Of a stretch of 64,000 nt of DNA, positions 9,850-21,490 are shown piece by piece. This stretch comes from Hexactinellida sp. DTS-2022 (Eukaryota; Porifera; Hexactinellida): contig JAPNXP010000009.1 of the NCBI GenBank assembly GCA_028753945.1, positions 1,488,001-1,552,000 of the forward strand. Reading direction: 5' to 3'. The position numbers and the translations under genes are program-made. Under the pieces are notes generated by a model. The model was not told the DNA's origin. It saw only the letters and a list, made by a program, of their open reading frames with translations, and searched no databases. The first letter of the stretch is position 1. Every line of letters begins with the position of its first letter.

Positions 9850-11673
9850 ATGGAACAAATGGAACATAAGTATTGGAATGTCTTAGATCACATTTCCATT
9901 AACACTCGAACAAAATTCTTAACAATGATGGAAGAATATCTAAGCCAAATTCCAAAGGGAGATGAGATCTTAGTGAGAGAACACTACCTTCCAATCACAA
10001 AAATTATAATGAGAATGCGAACAACTCTTTCTGGAATTGCTAAGACAGATGATCAAGTGTTAGAAGACGCAGTGAGAGAACGGTGTGTTGATTTTCCTGA
10101 GAAGCGAATCAAAAGGATAATCAGCATTCTAGATAAGATTCTAAAGTACAGTGGGCCTCGCGTATTTGAAATGTTGACACATAGGAAGTCGGGTCGATTA
10201 CATAGTGGTATTTGTGTACCAGGTAGTAACTGTCACTATACGAAGGAATTCATGATGGATTGGATTATATTATCTTCAAAAGAGGGCCGACCACGGAAAC
10301 GTGAGGGTTACATTTGCTTTGATGTGAATGTCCATACCTATGACCACCTGAGTGCTACCAAGGTTATATATCTCCTATCGATCTCCGTACTTACACACAA
10401 ATGAAAATAGTAGAATTAGTCCCAGGAATAGTTAATACAAATAAAGTGATATACTGTACTCTTTTGATCGATGCATATACGTTTGGATCGTTCCACACAG
10501 CTGTTGAAGATGATTTCGGACAGTGCGCTAAGTTGTCCATCTTCAATATAACTCCTGAATTACAGGATTCTCTGAAGAAAGGTGTGAGGATAGCCATTGC
10601 GAACCCTTATTACAAACTTGGAACAGCCGACGAATACTATTTTATTAGAATGGATTCTCCAGAAGAGATTATAGTAATAATTTATAATCAAGAAGATTCA
10701 AATTTGAATCAATCAAGTGAAGATTGCAAACTAGAAGGAAATAATTACTTCAAAGCTGGTGAATACTACAAAGCAGTTTCTTGCTACACTATTGCTATTG
10801 CGAAAGATTCTTCTAACCCAGTGTATTTGAGCAATCGGGCTCTATGCTACCTAAAGTTAGATTCGTTTGAAGCCGCTCTCCAAGACGCAGAAGCAGCGGT
10901 CAGCCTGGATCCCAGCACACACAAGTACCAGTACAGACTGGCTATGGCCTGGTCTGCATTGGGGGATCATCAGAAGAGTGTAGAAATCCTGGAGACGATA
11001 CAAGCTAATTCTGAATGCTTAGCTTTTCTGAGTAGAGAGAAAAAGCTACTCAACAACAGTCGGGGAATATTCAATTTCGATGAAATGGCTCAAAAGGCGA
11101 GGCGAGGAGAAGAACTAGAAATAGCAGACTTTATCGGTCCAATTATAATCGACAAATCTCGTAAACATGGACATGGAGTATTCGCCACCAGAGATATCAA
11201 GAAAGGTGAATTGATTTGCGTCCAGAAAGCTGTTGTTTATTTAGACCCAGCAAAAAGAGATATTCTTAAAGATCAAGATGAAATTATTTACTTTGCTGAT
11301 CATGTCAGTTTTATATTCACAAGGGCAAGGATGAATAAATGTTTAGCCCAAAAAATTGCTATATCTAAATTGTCAGCGTTTCGATTATTCACGTTATTAC
11401 ACAAAACATTTGAATAGCGAACCGATCTCAATCGAGCTTTACAGTAGCAAGGGATACCAGTGTATTAGAGATAAAGAAAAGCCTCTGCATCAGATGCAAC
11501 AGATAATAACTATTATTCAGAAAAACTCACTCTCTTACACCCATCCTGCTGACCCTCGTAATGTTGAAATGCACACACATGGTCTCTGGTTAATTCGCGC
11601 ATTCCTTAACCATTCATGTCTCCCTAACTCATCACTCACTTTCTATAGAGATGTTTGTGTTGTTCATGCATGA
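9850..11673 (+). pseudogene. Broken TPR-SET paralogue B2
   Basis: Nearly identical copy of the pseudogene at 1711, offset by 8139 bases. It has the same 2-bp TA expansion, the same extra base near 11401, and the same truncation at 11670. Shared lesions mean that the gene was already dead when the unit duplicated. Confidence 0.88.
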
Positions 11674-13701
11674 ACAAAAGTCCACCGGTCTAGGCCAATC
11701 TACCTTGTCTTGAAATTTCAATTAATGTTAGGCTAAATTGGTCATAATTAATAGCCCATCTAGTTCGTCAAAATAGCAGATGAGCATAGCTATAACTTTA
11801 TCACATTGACTCCCAGAAGAAGGGGCCACCAAGCCCTGCTCGGCCAGAATGGGCATAATTATATTGATCGCTGTTGTGATCTCCTCCCTTGCCAACTTGG
11901 TCAGAGTCCGGCCGATCTTGTTTGGCGGGGGGCACATGATTAGTATTCCCAGTTCTTCCATTTCAATACCCAGGCCTCCGGGTCTGGATGCTAACTCACA
12001 AATTTCGCCACTCTGTTGTTCAAGCGTGAGGCGAAAAGTCAACGTGTGGGTATACCTAATACCTGGGTGTGGTAGAGGATTGCACCGAAAACTTTCGGAC
12101 AGAGACGCCATTTGTGTTCGTGTGCGTTCAATTGGCGGGATCTGTCGACGTAGCGAACTGTAGTGGTATTGTCCGTCTGGACCAACACATGCTTTCTTGG
12201 AGTGGCAAATAACTTCACTCCAAAGAAATAGCTTTCAATTCTAAGAGGTTGATGTGAAGTGTCTTCTCTAGGGAAGGACTAGGCTTCCGAGGCACGTTTC
12301 TCCTGGCAAGAGGCTCCCAGCCTGTTAGCGAGGCGTCGGTTGGATAAGCAGGCTTATCACTGGCCTCAGAAAAGGGCTGGAATTCCAATCTTCCGTCTTT
12401 GTCATCCACCAGGTGACTTTCGCCTGGGATGATTGGGAGAGATGGACATACTGATTGTAGTTGTTCGACACCAGGAGCGAACTGAAGGGCTCGATAGGAT
12501 AAAGGAGCTATTGGAATAGCTATTTTGGTAAAGCTCAGCAATTCGACCTGTGCTGATATTTCTCTGGCTGAGCCGCCCCTTGTGTGCTATTCTCTGCACT
12601 CTCATATTTGATTTTGTCAGAGTTCGTTGGGGTACTCGTAGGAGCTTCCGGCGTGTGTCCACTATAGTTCCTAGGAAGTCTATGGTTTGTTGGGGCGTGA
12701 GAATTGAATTCTCCCAATTCACAATGAATCCCAGGTTCTATATGAACGAGATGGTAACATTGATATGAGCCGTCAGTATTGCCTTCCTGGTGTCCGTTAG
12801 CAGCATGTCGTCTAGGTATGCTACTATCTTGATCCCTTGGGATCGGAGATAGGAGAGGGGTCTCTTCAGTAGTTTTGTGAAGACGTATGGTGCCATGCTC
12901 AGGCCGAATGATATTGCCCGGTTCTGAAATTTTTTTCCCTGCCAGAGAAATTGGAGGAACATCGGAATTCCTTCCGAATTGCCACTGCGAGATAGGCATC
13001 CTTCAAATCTATTTTGGTTAACCAGTTTCCTTGGGAAACTGTGTACTTTATACAATGCAGGCCCTCCATCTTGAAGTGGGGAGGGTCGATATGTTTGTTC
13101 TACGCTTTGAGATTTAGTATTAATCTCCATTGCCCCGAGCTCTTGAGCCGGATAAAGAAGAGGTTAGGAAATATGGTTCCTCCACTGTCTCTATGGCTCC
13201 CATGACCAATAGGCAGTCGATCTCCTGGGTTGCTGCCAGGTGTTGCTTTGCGGTAGATATGCGATTGTGAGGCGGAGTTGTCCAGTATAGACTCTGGGAG
13301 GTTTCAACTGGACGCCTTTACGTAGTGCCGAACTTCGAGTCTAGGACGAATTAACAGCCAATTGTTTGAAAGGATAGTCGGGCTGCGTTCGGGGCGCCAA
13401 TGTGGGGCGCATGAACCTCTTGAAGAGATCGTGGGGAGTTATTGCCTCCCGGGAGCATTGTTGCCCCTCCTGTCGTAACAGTGTCGTTACCCTTCCTGTC
13501 GTAACAGTGTCGTTGCCCTTGTGTTGACTTGGCTTGGGATACTGGTTTTTGTCGGCAATGTTGGTCAACCCGAAAAACTGGTTTGAGTTTTGGGATGTAT
13601 CATCGTAGCCAGATGGTTTGGGCCGTTTTGCATTAGGAGGTTTTGATAGTTTTGATTTATCCAGTTGGTTATTAAAGTCGGTTAGGCCTATGCGAGGTGT
13701 G
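11674..13701 (-). mobile_element. DIRS-like retrotransposon remnant, copy 2
   Basis: Duplicate of the element at 3535-5562, offset by 8139 bases, with the same frame disruptions and the same reverse transcriptase (YLDDML) and RNase H (TDASLTGW, INLLELKAI) traces on the minus strand. It was copied as part of the unit, not by separate transposition, because both flanks match too. Confidence 0.8.
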
Positions 13702-13953
13702 TCCAGTTTCCTATTCAATCTGAATCACGACTGTGTAGTGGACGCGACGAGGAAAGGGAACAAAATAAGATTCGCTAACCACTCTAGTAACCCAAACTGT
13801 TATGCTAAGGTAATGATGGTGAATGGAGACCATAGAATCGGTATTTACGCTAAGCACAGAGTGAGACCTGGAGATGAGCTGTTCTTTGATTACAGATACG
13901 GACCTAATGACACTCTCAAGTTTGTCAGTGTTGAGCGGGAGTTGGATAGTTGA
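13702..13953 (+). pseudogene. E(z)/EZH SET-domain C-terminal fragment, copy 2
   Basis: Copy of the fragment at 5563-5814 with the frame still open and one residue changed near the end (VERELDS instead of IERELDS). It begins at SFLFNLN, contains [11 protein letters not shown] and FFDYRY, and ends at a stop where EZH proteins normally end. Confidence 0.85.
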
Positions 13954-14396
13954 TTGTTCTGAGCTATTACAGGAAGTTAATATATGTAGTTATTAATTTT
14001 ATTTGTTTGCATTACTTAGCGATTAATATAATTTCGATCCAATCCTCTGTACAAACTATCCATTTTAGCTACGCTTCTTTTGATCTTCTTAACTTACCTT
14101 AGTAGGAATGCGCAATTTATTCAAATAATCCATTCTTTTTCCTGAATAATTAAAACGCTGTGAAAAACAAATGTTTACTTAGTTCTCTTCTAATTTTTAC
14201 TGTGCCGACTATAGTATAGTGGTTTTCTGTTTTTCTTTTTTCAACTGAGGATGTAGACACATTTCAACCTTATAGTTCTGTGAGGCAATAATTATGACCT
14301 GACTGACATACAGGAGTATTATATAGTACGTATAGTCATTGGGACCTCGAAAACCCAGGTTGTGGAAATTTAATACTATTTTCTACCTTTAACTAA
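13954..14396. other. Intergenic: 5' flank of TPR-SET gene A2
   Basis: Second copy of 5815-6253, with small indels and substitutions. Nothing else recognised. Confidence 0.5.
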
Positions 14397-16727
14397 ATGT
14401 ATTATGTAAGAATGAAACAGCTAGACCATAATTATCATCCAATCGTGAAAGAGTATATAAGGCAATTACCGATGGAAGATCAGATTACATTGACAGAGTA
14501 TTATATACCAATTACAAGAATTATTAAATTAATGCGAACAACTCTTTCTGGAATGGCTAAAACAGAGGCTCAATTGTTAGAAGATGCAGTGAGAGAATGG
14601 TGTGTTGATGTTCCTGAGAAGCGAATCAGAAAGATTATCAACATTCTAGATAAGGCTTACACTTTCACTGAACCTCGCATATTTGAAAAGATTGTTGGTC
14701 TTAAATCTGGACGTTTACGAAGCGGTATTTGTGTTCCTGGTAGTAACTGTCATTATACAAAGGAATTTTTAATGGAAAGGGCAAAGAATAATCGTCCTAC
14801 CGATTGTAAAGCTAACCCTTCCTTAAGGAGTTTTAACCTTCATACCTATGACCACCTGAGTGCTACCAAGGTTATATCTCCTATCGATCTCCGTACTTAC
14901 ACAGAAATGAAATTAATAGAATTGGTCCCTGGAATAGTTAATACAAATAAAGTGATATACTGTACTCTGCTAATTGATGCTTATACGTTTGGATCTTTCA
15001 ATACTGTTGTTGAAGATGATTTCGGACAGTGCGTTAAAATGTCCATCCGCAATACCACTCCTGAATTCCAAAATATTCTGAAGAGGGGTGTGAGGATAGC
15101 TATTGCGAATCCTTATTACAAACTTGGGATGGATGATTACTATTTTATCAGAATGGAGTGTCCAGCTAACATTATTCCAATTGAAAAAAATGATTCAACT
15201 CTAATTGAAAGTGAAGATCACAAATTAAAAGGAAATAAATACTTCAAAGCTGGTGAATACTCCAAAGCAGTTTCTTGCTACACTATTGCTATTGCGAAGG
15301 ATTCTTCTAACCCAGTGTATTTGAGCAATCGGGCTCTATGCTACCTAAAGTTAGATTCGTTTGAAGACGCTCTCCAAGACGCAGAAGCAGCAGTCAGCCT
15401 GGATCCCAGCACACACAAGTACCAGTACAGACTGGCTATGGCCTGGTCTGCATTGGGGGATCATCAGAAGAGTGTAGAAATCCTGGAGACGATGCAAGCT
15501 AATTCTGAATGCTTAGCTTTTCTGAGTAGAGAGAAAAAGCTACTTGACAACAGTCGGGGAATATTCAATTTCGATGAAATGGCTCAAAAGGCGAGGCGAG
15601 GAGAAGAACTAGAAATAGCAGACTTTATTGGTCCAATTATGATCGACAAATCTTCTAGGTATGGACATGGCGTATTTTCCGCCAGGGATATCAAGAAAGG
15701 AGAATTGATTTGCGTCCTGAAAGCTATTGCTTATGTAGAGTCTAAGAAGAGGGATCCCTTCTTATTATTAGAACAATTTGTGAAGTTAAATCATGTAAAA
15801 TTTTCAAATACTAATTCTTTACAACTGATGAATAAATATTTAACCGAAAAAATAGCTAAATCTAAACTTTCAGCGTTTCGATTCTTTATGTTATTTACAA
15901 AACATACGAATAGTGAACCAATTTCAACTGAGTTGTATCGAAGCAAAGGATATGAGTTGATTCGGGGGAAAGATAAGCCTCCATTTCAAATGGATGCATT
16001 AGTTACTTTAATTCAGGAAAATTTACAAGTATATGTGCATCCAGATGATCCTCATAACAATGAAATGGATACTACTGGAATATGGCCAATTCTCGCTTAC
16101 CTTAATCATTCATGTCTCGCTAACACTTTGCAAACTTATTACAAAGATGTTTGTATTATCCGCTCACTTGTTGACATTCCTAAAGGAACTGAACTAACTT
16201 CACATTGGGATGCCATTTCTTTCAATGTGGGAGAACGTCAGGCAAAGTTGAAAAAATTGAACTTTTATTGTTATTGTGAATTATGTGAATTTGAATCTGA
16301 TCCTAAAATATCCACTTTATTAGATAGAGCTGTCCTTCTGAAAGAGCGGGTTGATAAACTCATTGACATTAAATCTAATACAGAATACTCAATAATGCAA
16401 AAAACTGAGTTCGATCTCTTGGATGAAGCTTTCTCTCTAGCAGAAGAAATTAAGTTGGGTCCCACTCGATTCAACCTAGCCTTGTGGGAAGCTATATTAT
16501 GTTTACTATCTTCGAGTCCCAAACCGAGATACCATAAAAGGTTGCTAGATTCTTTTTATCGAGCAAAATCCTTTTTGTGCGATTTAGAATTACAGTATCA
16601 GTGTAATTTTTGGGATATATGGAGTTCATTCATCGATATCTGTGAAGCTCCTCTGTCAAATGAGTGTGAGAATGAAATTCGAGAGAAACACTTTGGCATA
16701 ACTAAATATCTAACTAACATACCTTAA
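14397..16727 (+). CDS. TPR-SET (SMYD-like) protein A2, 776 aa, single exon
   Basis: Close paralogue of the gene at 6254, with the same order of unknown N-terminal region, TPR block, split SET domain with NHSC motif, post-SET CYCELC motif and helical tail. It lacks nine bases near the start, so the protein begins MYYVRMKQLDHNY and is three residues shorter. The open frame and about 20 scattered amino-acid changes suggest that both copies are maintained. As in A1, the expected catalytic tyrosine position is SHWD, and no MYND finger is seen. Confidence 0.88.
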   Translation: MYYVRMKQLDHNYHPIVKEYIRQLPMEDQITLTEYYIPITRIIKLMRTTLSGMAKTEAQLLEDAVREWCVDVPEKRIRKIINILDKAYTFTEPRIFEKIVGLKSGRLRSGICVPGSNCHYTKEFLMERAKNNRPTDCKANPSLRSFNLHTYDHLSATKVISPIDLRTYTEMKLIELVPGIVNTNKVIYCTLLIDAYTFGSFNTVVEDDFGQCVKMSIRNTTPEFQNILKRGVRIAIANPYYKLGMDDYYFIRMECPANIIPIEKNDSTLIESEDHKLKGNKYFKAGEYSKAVSCYTIAIAKDSSNPVYLSNRALCYLKLDSFEDALQDAEAAVSLDPSTHKYQYRLAMAWSALGDHQKSVEILETMQANSECLAFLSREKKLLDNSRGIFNFDEMAQKARRGEELEIADFIGPIMIDKSSRYGHGVFSARDIKKGELICVLKAIAYVESKKRDPFLLLEQFVKLNHVKFSNTNSLQLMNKYLTEKIAKSKLSAFRFFMLFTKHTNSEPISTELYRSKGYELIRGKDKPPFQMDALVTLIQENLQVYVHPDDPHNNEMDTTGIWPILAYLNHSCLANTLQTYYKDVCIIRSLVDIPKGTELTSHWDAISFNVGERQAKLKKLNFYCYCELCEFESDPKISTLLDRAVLLKERVDKLIDIKSNTEYSIMQKTEFDLLDEAFSLAEEIKLGPTRFNLALWEAILCLLSSSPKPRYHKRLLDSFYRAKSFLCDLELQYQCNFWDIWSSFIDICEAPLSNECENEIREKHFGITKYLTNIP

Positions 16728-17342
16728 TTTACGAGTGAGAATTATAGGTGCTTGCCACTTATTATCAACGAATTAGATGTTAGAATCGATACCCCGACAC
16801 TTATTTACTAATCATTTACTTTTTTAATTATTTATGCTCTTATCATATTTCATATGTGATTTTGATTAAAATACTTTATCCTATTAAAATTATTTTTATC
16901 TAAGTGTGCTCAAAAAACCCTCTGGAGTCATCTTACATGTATACTCAATTGCTGTGTGTGTGTGTGTTGAAATATTAGGTAATATGGAATATAATCTCGA
17001 ATAGTTTTCAGTTGGTGCAGAACTGAAAATGCAGGTCCCTCCGCTTAATTCGGGTACGTTGGTTCTATGATTTTTGCCCTGAATACCCGAAAACTGTTTA
17101 ATTTACACAGTATATGTATTGGGACTCATTGATTGCTCACTTCTTGTCAAGAATACCATGTATCCTAATTAATCGGAGTCGACTTTACTATTTAATAATC
17201 TTAGTTCATGCAATTACACCAGTGCTTCCAATAATCTGTAAGACACTCCGGTTTTCTATCTCCCTATGCTCTCATATGTTTATTATACACATTAACTTAT
17301 AGCAAGAAACTATCACAAATGTACAAACTGTACAGGCTCTAA
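16728..17342. other. Intergenic: third, partial copy of the array spacer
   Basis: Follows the 621-1240 and 8594-9385 spacers and lacks the MITE, so it preserves the empty target site near 16935. Homology to the array breaks at about 17338, after the GTACAGGCTC motif, where a fragment of another family member begins. Confidence 0.7.
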
Positions 17343-17525
17343 TCTATTCTGTGTGATTACGAACTGAGGCATCAGCTTGCGCTTTGGAAAAGATGGAAGT
17401 CATTTCTTGAAACTTGTCAAACTCCTCTCCCAGATGCTTGTGAAACTGAAGTTGAAGAAAATTTCAAACTATTGAGTTCTTATCGAAGCAACGTTCCTGC
17501 GAACATAACTAAATATCTTAATTAA
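17343..17525 (+). pseudogene. C-terminal fragment of a further TPR-SET paralogue
   Basis: About 60 codons in one frame ending in TAA at 17523: LCDYELRHQLALWKRWKSF, then ETCQTPLPDACE, then NITKYLN. This lines up with the last 60 residues of A1 (LCDLELQYQCNFWDIWSSF, ICEAPLSNEC, ITKYLTNIP) but at only moderate identity. Nothing upstream matches, so this is a remnant of an older, more diverged copy cut by the array breakpoint. Confidence 0.85.
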
Positions 17526-17737
17526 ATAACTAGTTTCGTAATATATATTGCACTAGTTACTTTTTGTAGTATTTTTCTTCATTTTCTATTGTATAATTTG
17601 CATAGTTTATAGATATTTTATTGTACAATTCTGATATTTTCTTATTTATTTTCTTATTTATTATGTTATTCCTCTGTATTATCTTGGAATTTCTTTTTAT
17701 GGAGACTCCTATTTGCTATTTGGATAAACCAACTTAT

Positions 17738-17874
17738 ATGAACAAAAGTCCACCGGTCTAGGTCAATCTACCTTGTCTTGAAATTTCAATTAATTTAAGG
17801 CTAATTGGTCATAATTAATAGACCATCTAGTTCGTCAAAATAGCAGATGAGCATAGCTATAACTTTATCATATT
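17738..17874 (+). repeat. 137-bp segment shared with the array (3531-3668, 11670-11807)
   Basis: From ATGAACAAAAGTCCACC to AACTTTATCA this matches the left end of the DIRS-like block in both array units, in the same orientation, with few changes. In the array it follows the broken SET gene. Here it follows a diverged SET-gene tail and ends five bases before the TMED2 start codon. It may be a terminal piece of the retroelement or an old TMED2 upstream region carried into the array. Confidence 0.85.
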
Positions 17875-17878
17875 GAGA

Positions 17879-18475
17879 ATGAGTACCCTACTTCTATCCA
17901 CATTCCTGCTATTCTCTCTCCTGAGATACTCGTGCTCGTATTTCATTGAAATTGACGCACACGCTGAAGAATGCTTTTTCGACATTGTGAAGGCTCAAAC
18001 CAAGATCGGCATAACCTTTGAGGTTGTGGAGGGCGGCTTCTACGACATTGACATTCTTATATTCGATCCTGACGATCGACCCATCCACTCAGGTGTGAGG
18101 GAGTCCAATGGGAAGTACACATTTGCAGCTGCTAACGATGGGGCTTACAAGTACTGCTTCTCAAATAAAATGTCAACAATGACACCAAAGGTAGTGAAGT
18201 TCAGTGTGGACATGATGGAGCCGACTAGTTCCGAGGTATCGGGAGGGCAAGCCAGCCTCGAGAACATGATACAGGATCTCTCAAAGGGCCTGACACTTGT
18301 CAAACACGAACAGGAGTACATGGAGGTGCGGGAGAGGATCCATCGAATGATTAACGACAATACTAACTCGCGTGTGGTGTGGTGGTCCTTCTTCGAGGCG
18401 CTGATTCTATTCCTGGTGACTATAGGACAGATATACTACCTGAAGCGGTTCTTTGAAGTTAGGAGAGTTATTTGA
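17879..18475 (+). CDS. TMED2: TMED2, p24-family ER-Golgi cargo receptor
   Basis: A 198-residue type I membrane protein of the p24 beta class that cycles between ER and Golgi in COPII/COPI vesicles and helps to sort cargo such as GPI-anchored proteins. Visible parts: signal peptide (first 20 residues), GOLD domain starting [14 protein letters not shown] with the two family cysteines, a coiled-coil segment rich in the [16 protein letters not shown] motif, a transmembrane helix, and a short cytosolic tail [13 protein letters not shown] with the diphenylalanine sorting signal. The ATG at 17879 opens the signal peptide directly. Single exon. Length equals the family norm (about 200). Confidence 0.96.
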   Translation: MSTLLLSTFLLFSLLRYSCSYFIEIDAHAEECFFDIVKAQTKIGITFEVVEGGFYDIDILIFDPDDRPIHSGVRESNGKYTFAAANDGAYKYCFSNKMSTMTPKVVKFSVDMMEPTSSEVSGGQASLENMIQDLSKGLTLVKHEQEYMEVRERIHRMINDNTNSRVVWWSFFEALILFLVTIGQIYYLKRFFEVRRVI

Positions 18476-19038
18476 TAAGTGACCTTCCATTCAATCTAGC
18501 TAGTTACTTGTGTTCAATATATTTGCTGTATCCTTGTTTTGGAATAGAGAATATGTCGTATACTTAATTAAAAGGGAATTACTTACACCGGCCAACCTCT
18601 ACTAATGTAATTTTCAAGTATACTTGCAAGGTAGTTTGTAACATCAACAATTCACTTTGTGAAAACGGGTTTTTTTATTAAAAGGTTTAGGCCGATATAA
18701 AAGTAAGCCAATTCAAAGCAGATTCCAATTAGTGGTTTTGAGATTTTGTTCTGGTGGTCATTAACTTTAAACTTAAATCGCCCAAGTGACTCTGTGAATC
18801 GAATTATAATTACAAAGCCTAAATGTAAACTTGAAACTTATCATTCCATTGTTTATAAATGTGTCACGAGTGGCATTAAATATATAACAATACTTCTGAA
18901 TCCATTTGATGTTATCGAATTTGATTTTATATGTAAAGGCATTATATTATATTATACGTAACTAGAAGGATAACTAGTATTCTCCTTCATAAAAATAACA
19001 TTTCTCTGACGGAACAAATTATTTATCACCAATTAGTA
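18476..19038. other. Intergenic, TMED2 to CARS1
   Basis: AT-rich, 563 bases; I see no gene, transposon end or RNA feature in it. Confidence 0.5.
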
Positions 19039-21381
19039 ATGAATATTCTTCGTTTTTCAAAGCTAGCATCTGCACACCTTATCCTATTTCATAAATCTTC
19101 CCACCTCCCCACCTCCTCTCCCATTCGTAGCTACTCTCGCACTATGACTGAGGACACCAGCGGCGCGAAATCGAATCCCACAAGTGATCCCCTCTGGCAG
19201 GCTCCCTGCGAGGACCCCAGTCTCAGAGACAGACTCCACCTCTATAACAGCATCACGCGTAAGAAGGAGCTCTTCGTTCCGATCCATTCCAACCTGGTTA
19301 CCTGGTACAGCTGCGGCCCCACCGTGTACGACTCGTCGCACATGGGACACGCGCGCACCTACCTCTCCCTGGACATCCTCAGACGGGTTCTCTCCGAGTA
19401 CTTCGGGTACAGCGTTCTCTACGTCATGAACATAACCGACATAGACGATAAGATTATCAAGCGGGGCCGCAGCAGACACCTGTTCCGGGAGTACCTGTCC
19501 CGTCTGGAGCCGGGGGGGCGCGTGGAGCTCCGAGACGACCTACTGGCCTCTCAGCTGCTGCTGGAGGAGAGACTCAGCGCCGAGCGCGACAAGGACAGGA
19601 AAGCAATGCTGGACAAGATGCTAGCTGGCCTGCAGCAGACTCTGTCGGAAGCGCAGCAGCTGATAAAGTCTCCGGAGTGCGAGAGGAGTGACCTGGAGGG
19701 GCTGGCCAGGGCTGCCGAGTACGCTCTCTCCGAGTACCTCGATATGAAGCTCGGCGCATCGCTGACAGACCACAGCATATTTCAGAAGCTGAGTCGTTGC
19801 TACGAAGAGGAATTCCATCGAGACATGAGGGATCTGGGGGTCGCTCCCCCTGACGTGCTCACGCGCGTGAGCGAGTACGTTCCGGAGATAGTTTCCTTCA
19901 TCCAGGCACTGGTCAATAAGGGCTACGCTTACGAAAGCAAAGGGTCCGTCTACTTCAACACGTCGCACTTCCACGCGTGCGACGGACACCGCTACGCCAA
20001 GCTGGTCCCGGAGGCCGCGCTCAGTCTGGCGCAGCTGCAGGAGGGGGAGGGGGAGCTCACCTCCGGCGAGGAGAAGAGGGCTAGTCAGGACTTCGTTCTG
20101 TGGAAAGCCAGCAAGCCCGGAGAGCCGTTCTGGGGCTCCCCCTGGGGAGAGGGGCGGCCCGGGTGGCACATCGAGTGCTCGGCGATGGCGACCGAGATCT
20201 TGGGAGGCCGCATGGACATCCACTCGGGGGGCGTGGACCTCAAGTTCCCGCACCACGACAACGAGATAGCTCAGACGGAGGCCTACTACGACTCGGACCA
20301 GTGGATCAACTACTTTCTGCACACAGGCCATCTCACCATTGACGGCTGCAAGATGTCCAAGTCTCTGAAGAACTTCGTTACGATTCGAGACGCGCTCAGC
20401 AAGCACTCGGCCGCGCAGCTGCGGGTGTTCTTCCTGCTGCACGCGTGGGACTCGGTGCTGGACTACAGTCCCCGCGCCCTGGAGGAGGCACAGGCGTACG
20501 AGGCCAGCGTCCGGAACTTCTTCCTGTCCCTGCGTGCGCGGCTGCAGCAGCTGGGCGGCGGGGGCGTTAAGTGGGGCGGGGCGGAGCGGGGGCTGCAGGC
20601 CGCGCTGTCCGACACGCAGACACAGCTGCACAGAGCCATGTGCGACTCTGTGAACACGGCTGTGGCCATGCGGCTGCTGAGGGAGCTCATCTCCCGCGTG
20701 CACGTGTACGTGTCGGAGGCAGACACGGGCCACGCGCCCCTGGACAGCCCGCTGCTGCTGAGAGCCGGGAGCTATCTGTTCCGCCTGTACCGCGTCCTGG
20801 GGGTGGTGTCCAGCGCGCAGCACAGCTTCATGTCGCCCGAGGGGACTGGAGGCAGGGGGGACGAGTCCATGGTTATGCCGCTGGCGCTGCTGATAGCAGA
20901 GTTCAGACACGAGGTGCGCAAGCGAGCGCGGGCGAGCGGACAGGAGGAGATCCTGCGGCTGTGCGACCGTCTGCGGGACGAACAGCTGGTGCAGGCCGGC
21001 ATCCAGCTGGAGGACAAGCCGGACAGCTCCCAGAATCCGTACGCCGTAAAGCTGAGGCGCAGCGAGGAGATCCTGGCCGAGCGGGCCGAGCGGGCGCGGC
21101 AGCAGGGCGAGAAGGCGGCGGAGCGGGAGACGCAGAAGCAGCTCATGAAGGAGAAGCAAATGAAGGCAGAGATGCAGAGGAAGATTCCACCCGGCGAAAT
21201 GTTCAAAACCGCAGAAGAGATGGAAAAGTATTCCGCGTTTGATGAGCATGGAGTCCCAACTCACTCTAAGGACGGTAAAGAGATAGTGGGGAAAGCGAAA
21301 AAGGGTTTGCAGTCTGCATACGAGACTCAACGCAAGAAATATGAAAAGTACCTAGCGGAACAATCTTCATCAAGCTCTTAG
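19039..21381 (+). CDS. CARS1: Cysteinyl-tRNA synthetase, possibly dual-targeted
   Basis: Class I synthetase charging tRNA-Cys. Motifs: CGPTVYD (92-98, zinc cysteine), HMGH (101-104, the HIGH signature), [17 protein letters not shown], and KMSKS (438-442). The C-terminal part matches the eukaryotic cytosolic form, with a charged helix and the KIPPGEMF / [12 protein letters not shown] block. Single exon of 780 codons, GC-rich against an AT-rich surround. The first ATG adds 35 residues rich in Ser, His, Arg and hydrophobics with no acidic residue, which looks like a mitochondrial presequence. A second ATG at 19144 (MTEDTSG) has A at -3 and would give the cytosolic enzyme. Leaky scanning could therefore yield both forms; this is inference. 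Confidence 0.96.
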   Translation: MNILRFSKLASAHLILFHKSSHLPTSSPIRSYSRTMTEDTSGAKSNPTSDPLWQAPCEDPSLRDRLHLYNSITRKKELFVPIHSNLVTWYSCGPTVYDSSHMGHARTYLSLDILRRVLSEYFGYSVLYVMNITDIDDKIIKRGRSRHLFREYLSRLEPGGRVELRDDLLASQLLLEERLSAERDKDRKAMLDKMLAGLQQTLSEAQQLIKSPECERSDLEGLARAAEYALSEYLDMKLGASLTDHSIFQKLSRCYEEEFHRDMRDLGVAPPDVLTRVSEYVPEIVSFIQALVNKGYAYESKGSVYFNTSHFHACDGHRYAKLVPEAALSLAQLQEGEGELTSGEEKRASQDFVLWKASKPGEPFWGSPWGEGRPGWHIECSAMATEILGGRMDIHSGGVDLKFPHHDNEIAQTEAYYDSDQWINYFLHTGHLTIDGCKMSKSLKNFVTIRDALSKHSAAQLRVFFLLHAWDSVLDYSPRALEEAQAYEASVRNFFLSLRARLQQLGGGGVKWGGAERGLQAALSDTQTQLHRAMCDSVNTAVAMRLLRELISRVHVYVSEADTGHAPLDSPLLLRAGSYLFRLYRVLGVVSSAQHSFMSPEGTGGRGDESMVMPLALLIAEFRHEVRKRARASGQEEILRLCDRLRDEQLVQAGIQLEDKPDSSQNPYAVKLRRSEEILAERAERARQQGEKAAERETQKQLMKEKQMKAEMQRKIPPGEMFKTAEEMEKYSAFDEHGVPTHSKDGKEIVGKAKKGLQSAYETQRKKYEKYLAEQSSSSS

Positions 21382-21490
21382 GTTAGTTATTATATTGTAT
21401 TGCTTTAGAAAGAGAGTAGATAAATATTATATTCATGTTGCAACTTAGCTATCTATATATGGGAAATACTGCTGTTATATTATCTGACAT

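Larger units (their letters stand above)
1..17338. repeat. Tandem segmental duplication, ~8.14 kb period
   Basis: Position 1 aligns with 7974 and 16108, giving two full units (1-7973, 7974-16107) and a partial third that stops matching near 17338. Each full unit contains the end of an intact TPR-SET gene, a pseudogene of the same family, a DIRS-like remnant, an EZH SET fragment and the start of the next intact gene. The stretch 3535-5814 differs from 11674-13953 at only about four bases that I could find (for example 4339/12478, 5153/13292 and 5554/13693). The intact genes differ more. Unequal crossing-over with patchy homogenisation explains this. An uncollapsed haplotype or assembly duplication could also explain the near-identical part. 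Confidence 0.93.

Noticed and set aside
19621-21330. A 569-codon open frame on the minus strand opposite CARS1
   Set aside because: It exists only because the GC-rich CARS1 codons leave few stops on the opposite strand. Its translation is low-complexity Leu/Arg/His with no family match, and the plus strand carries every CysRS motif.
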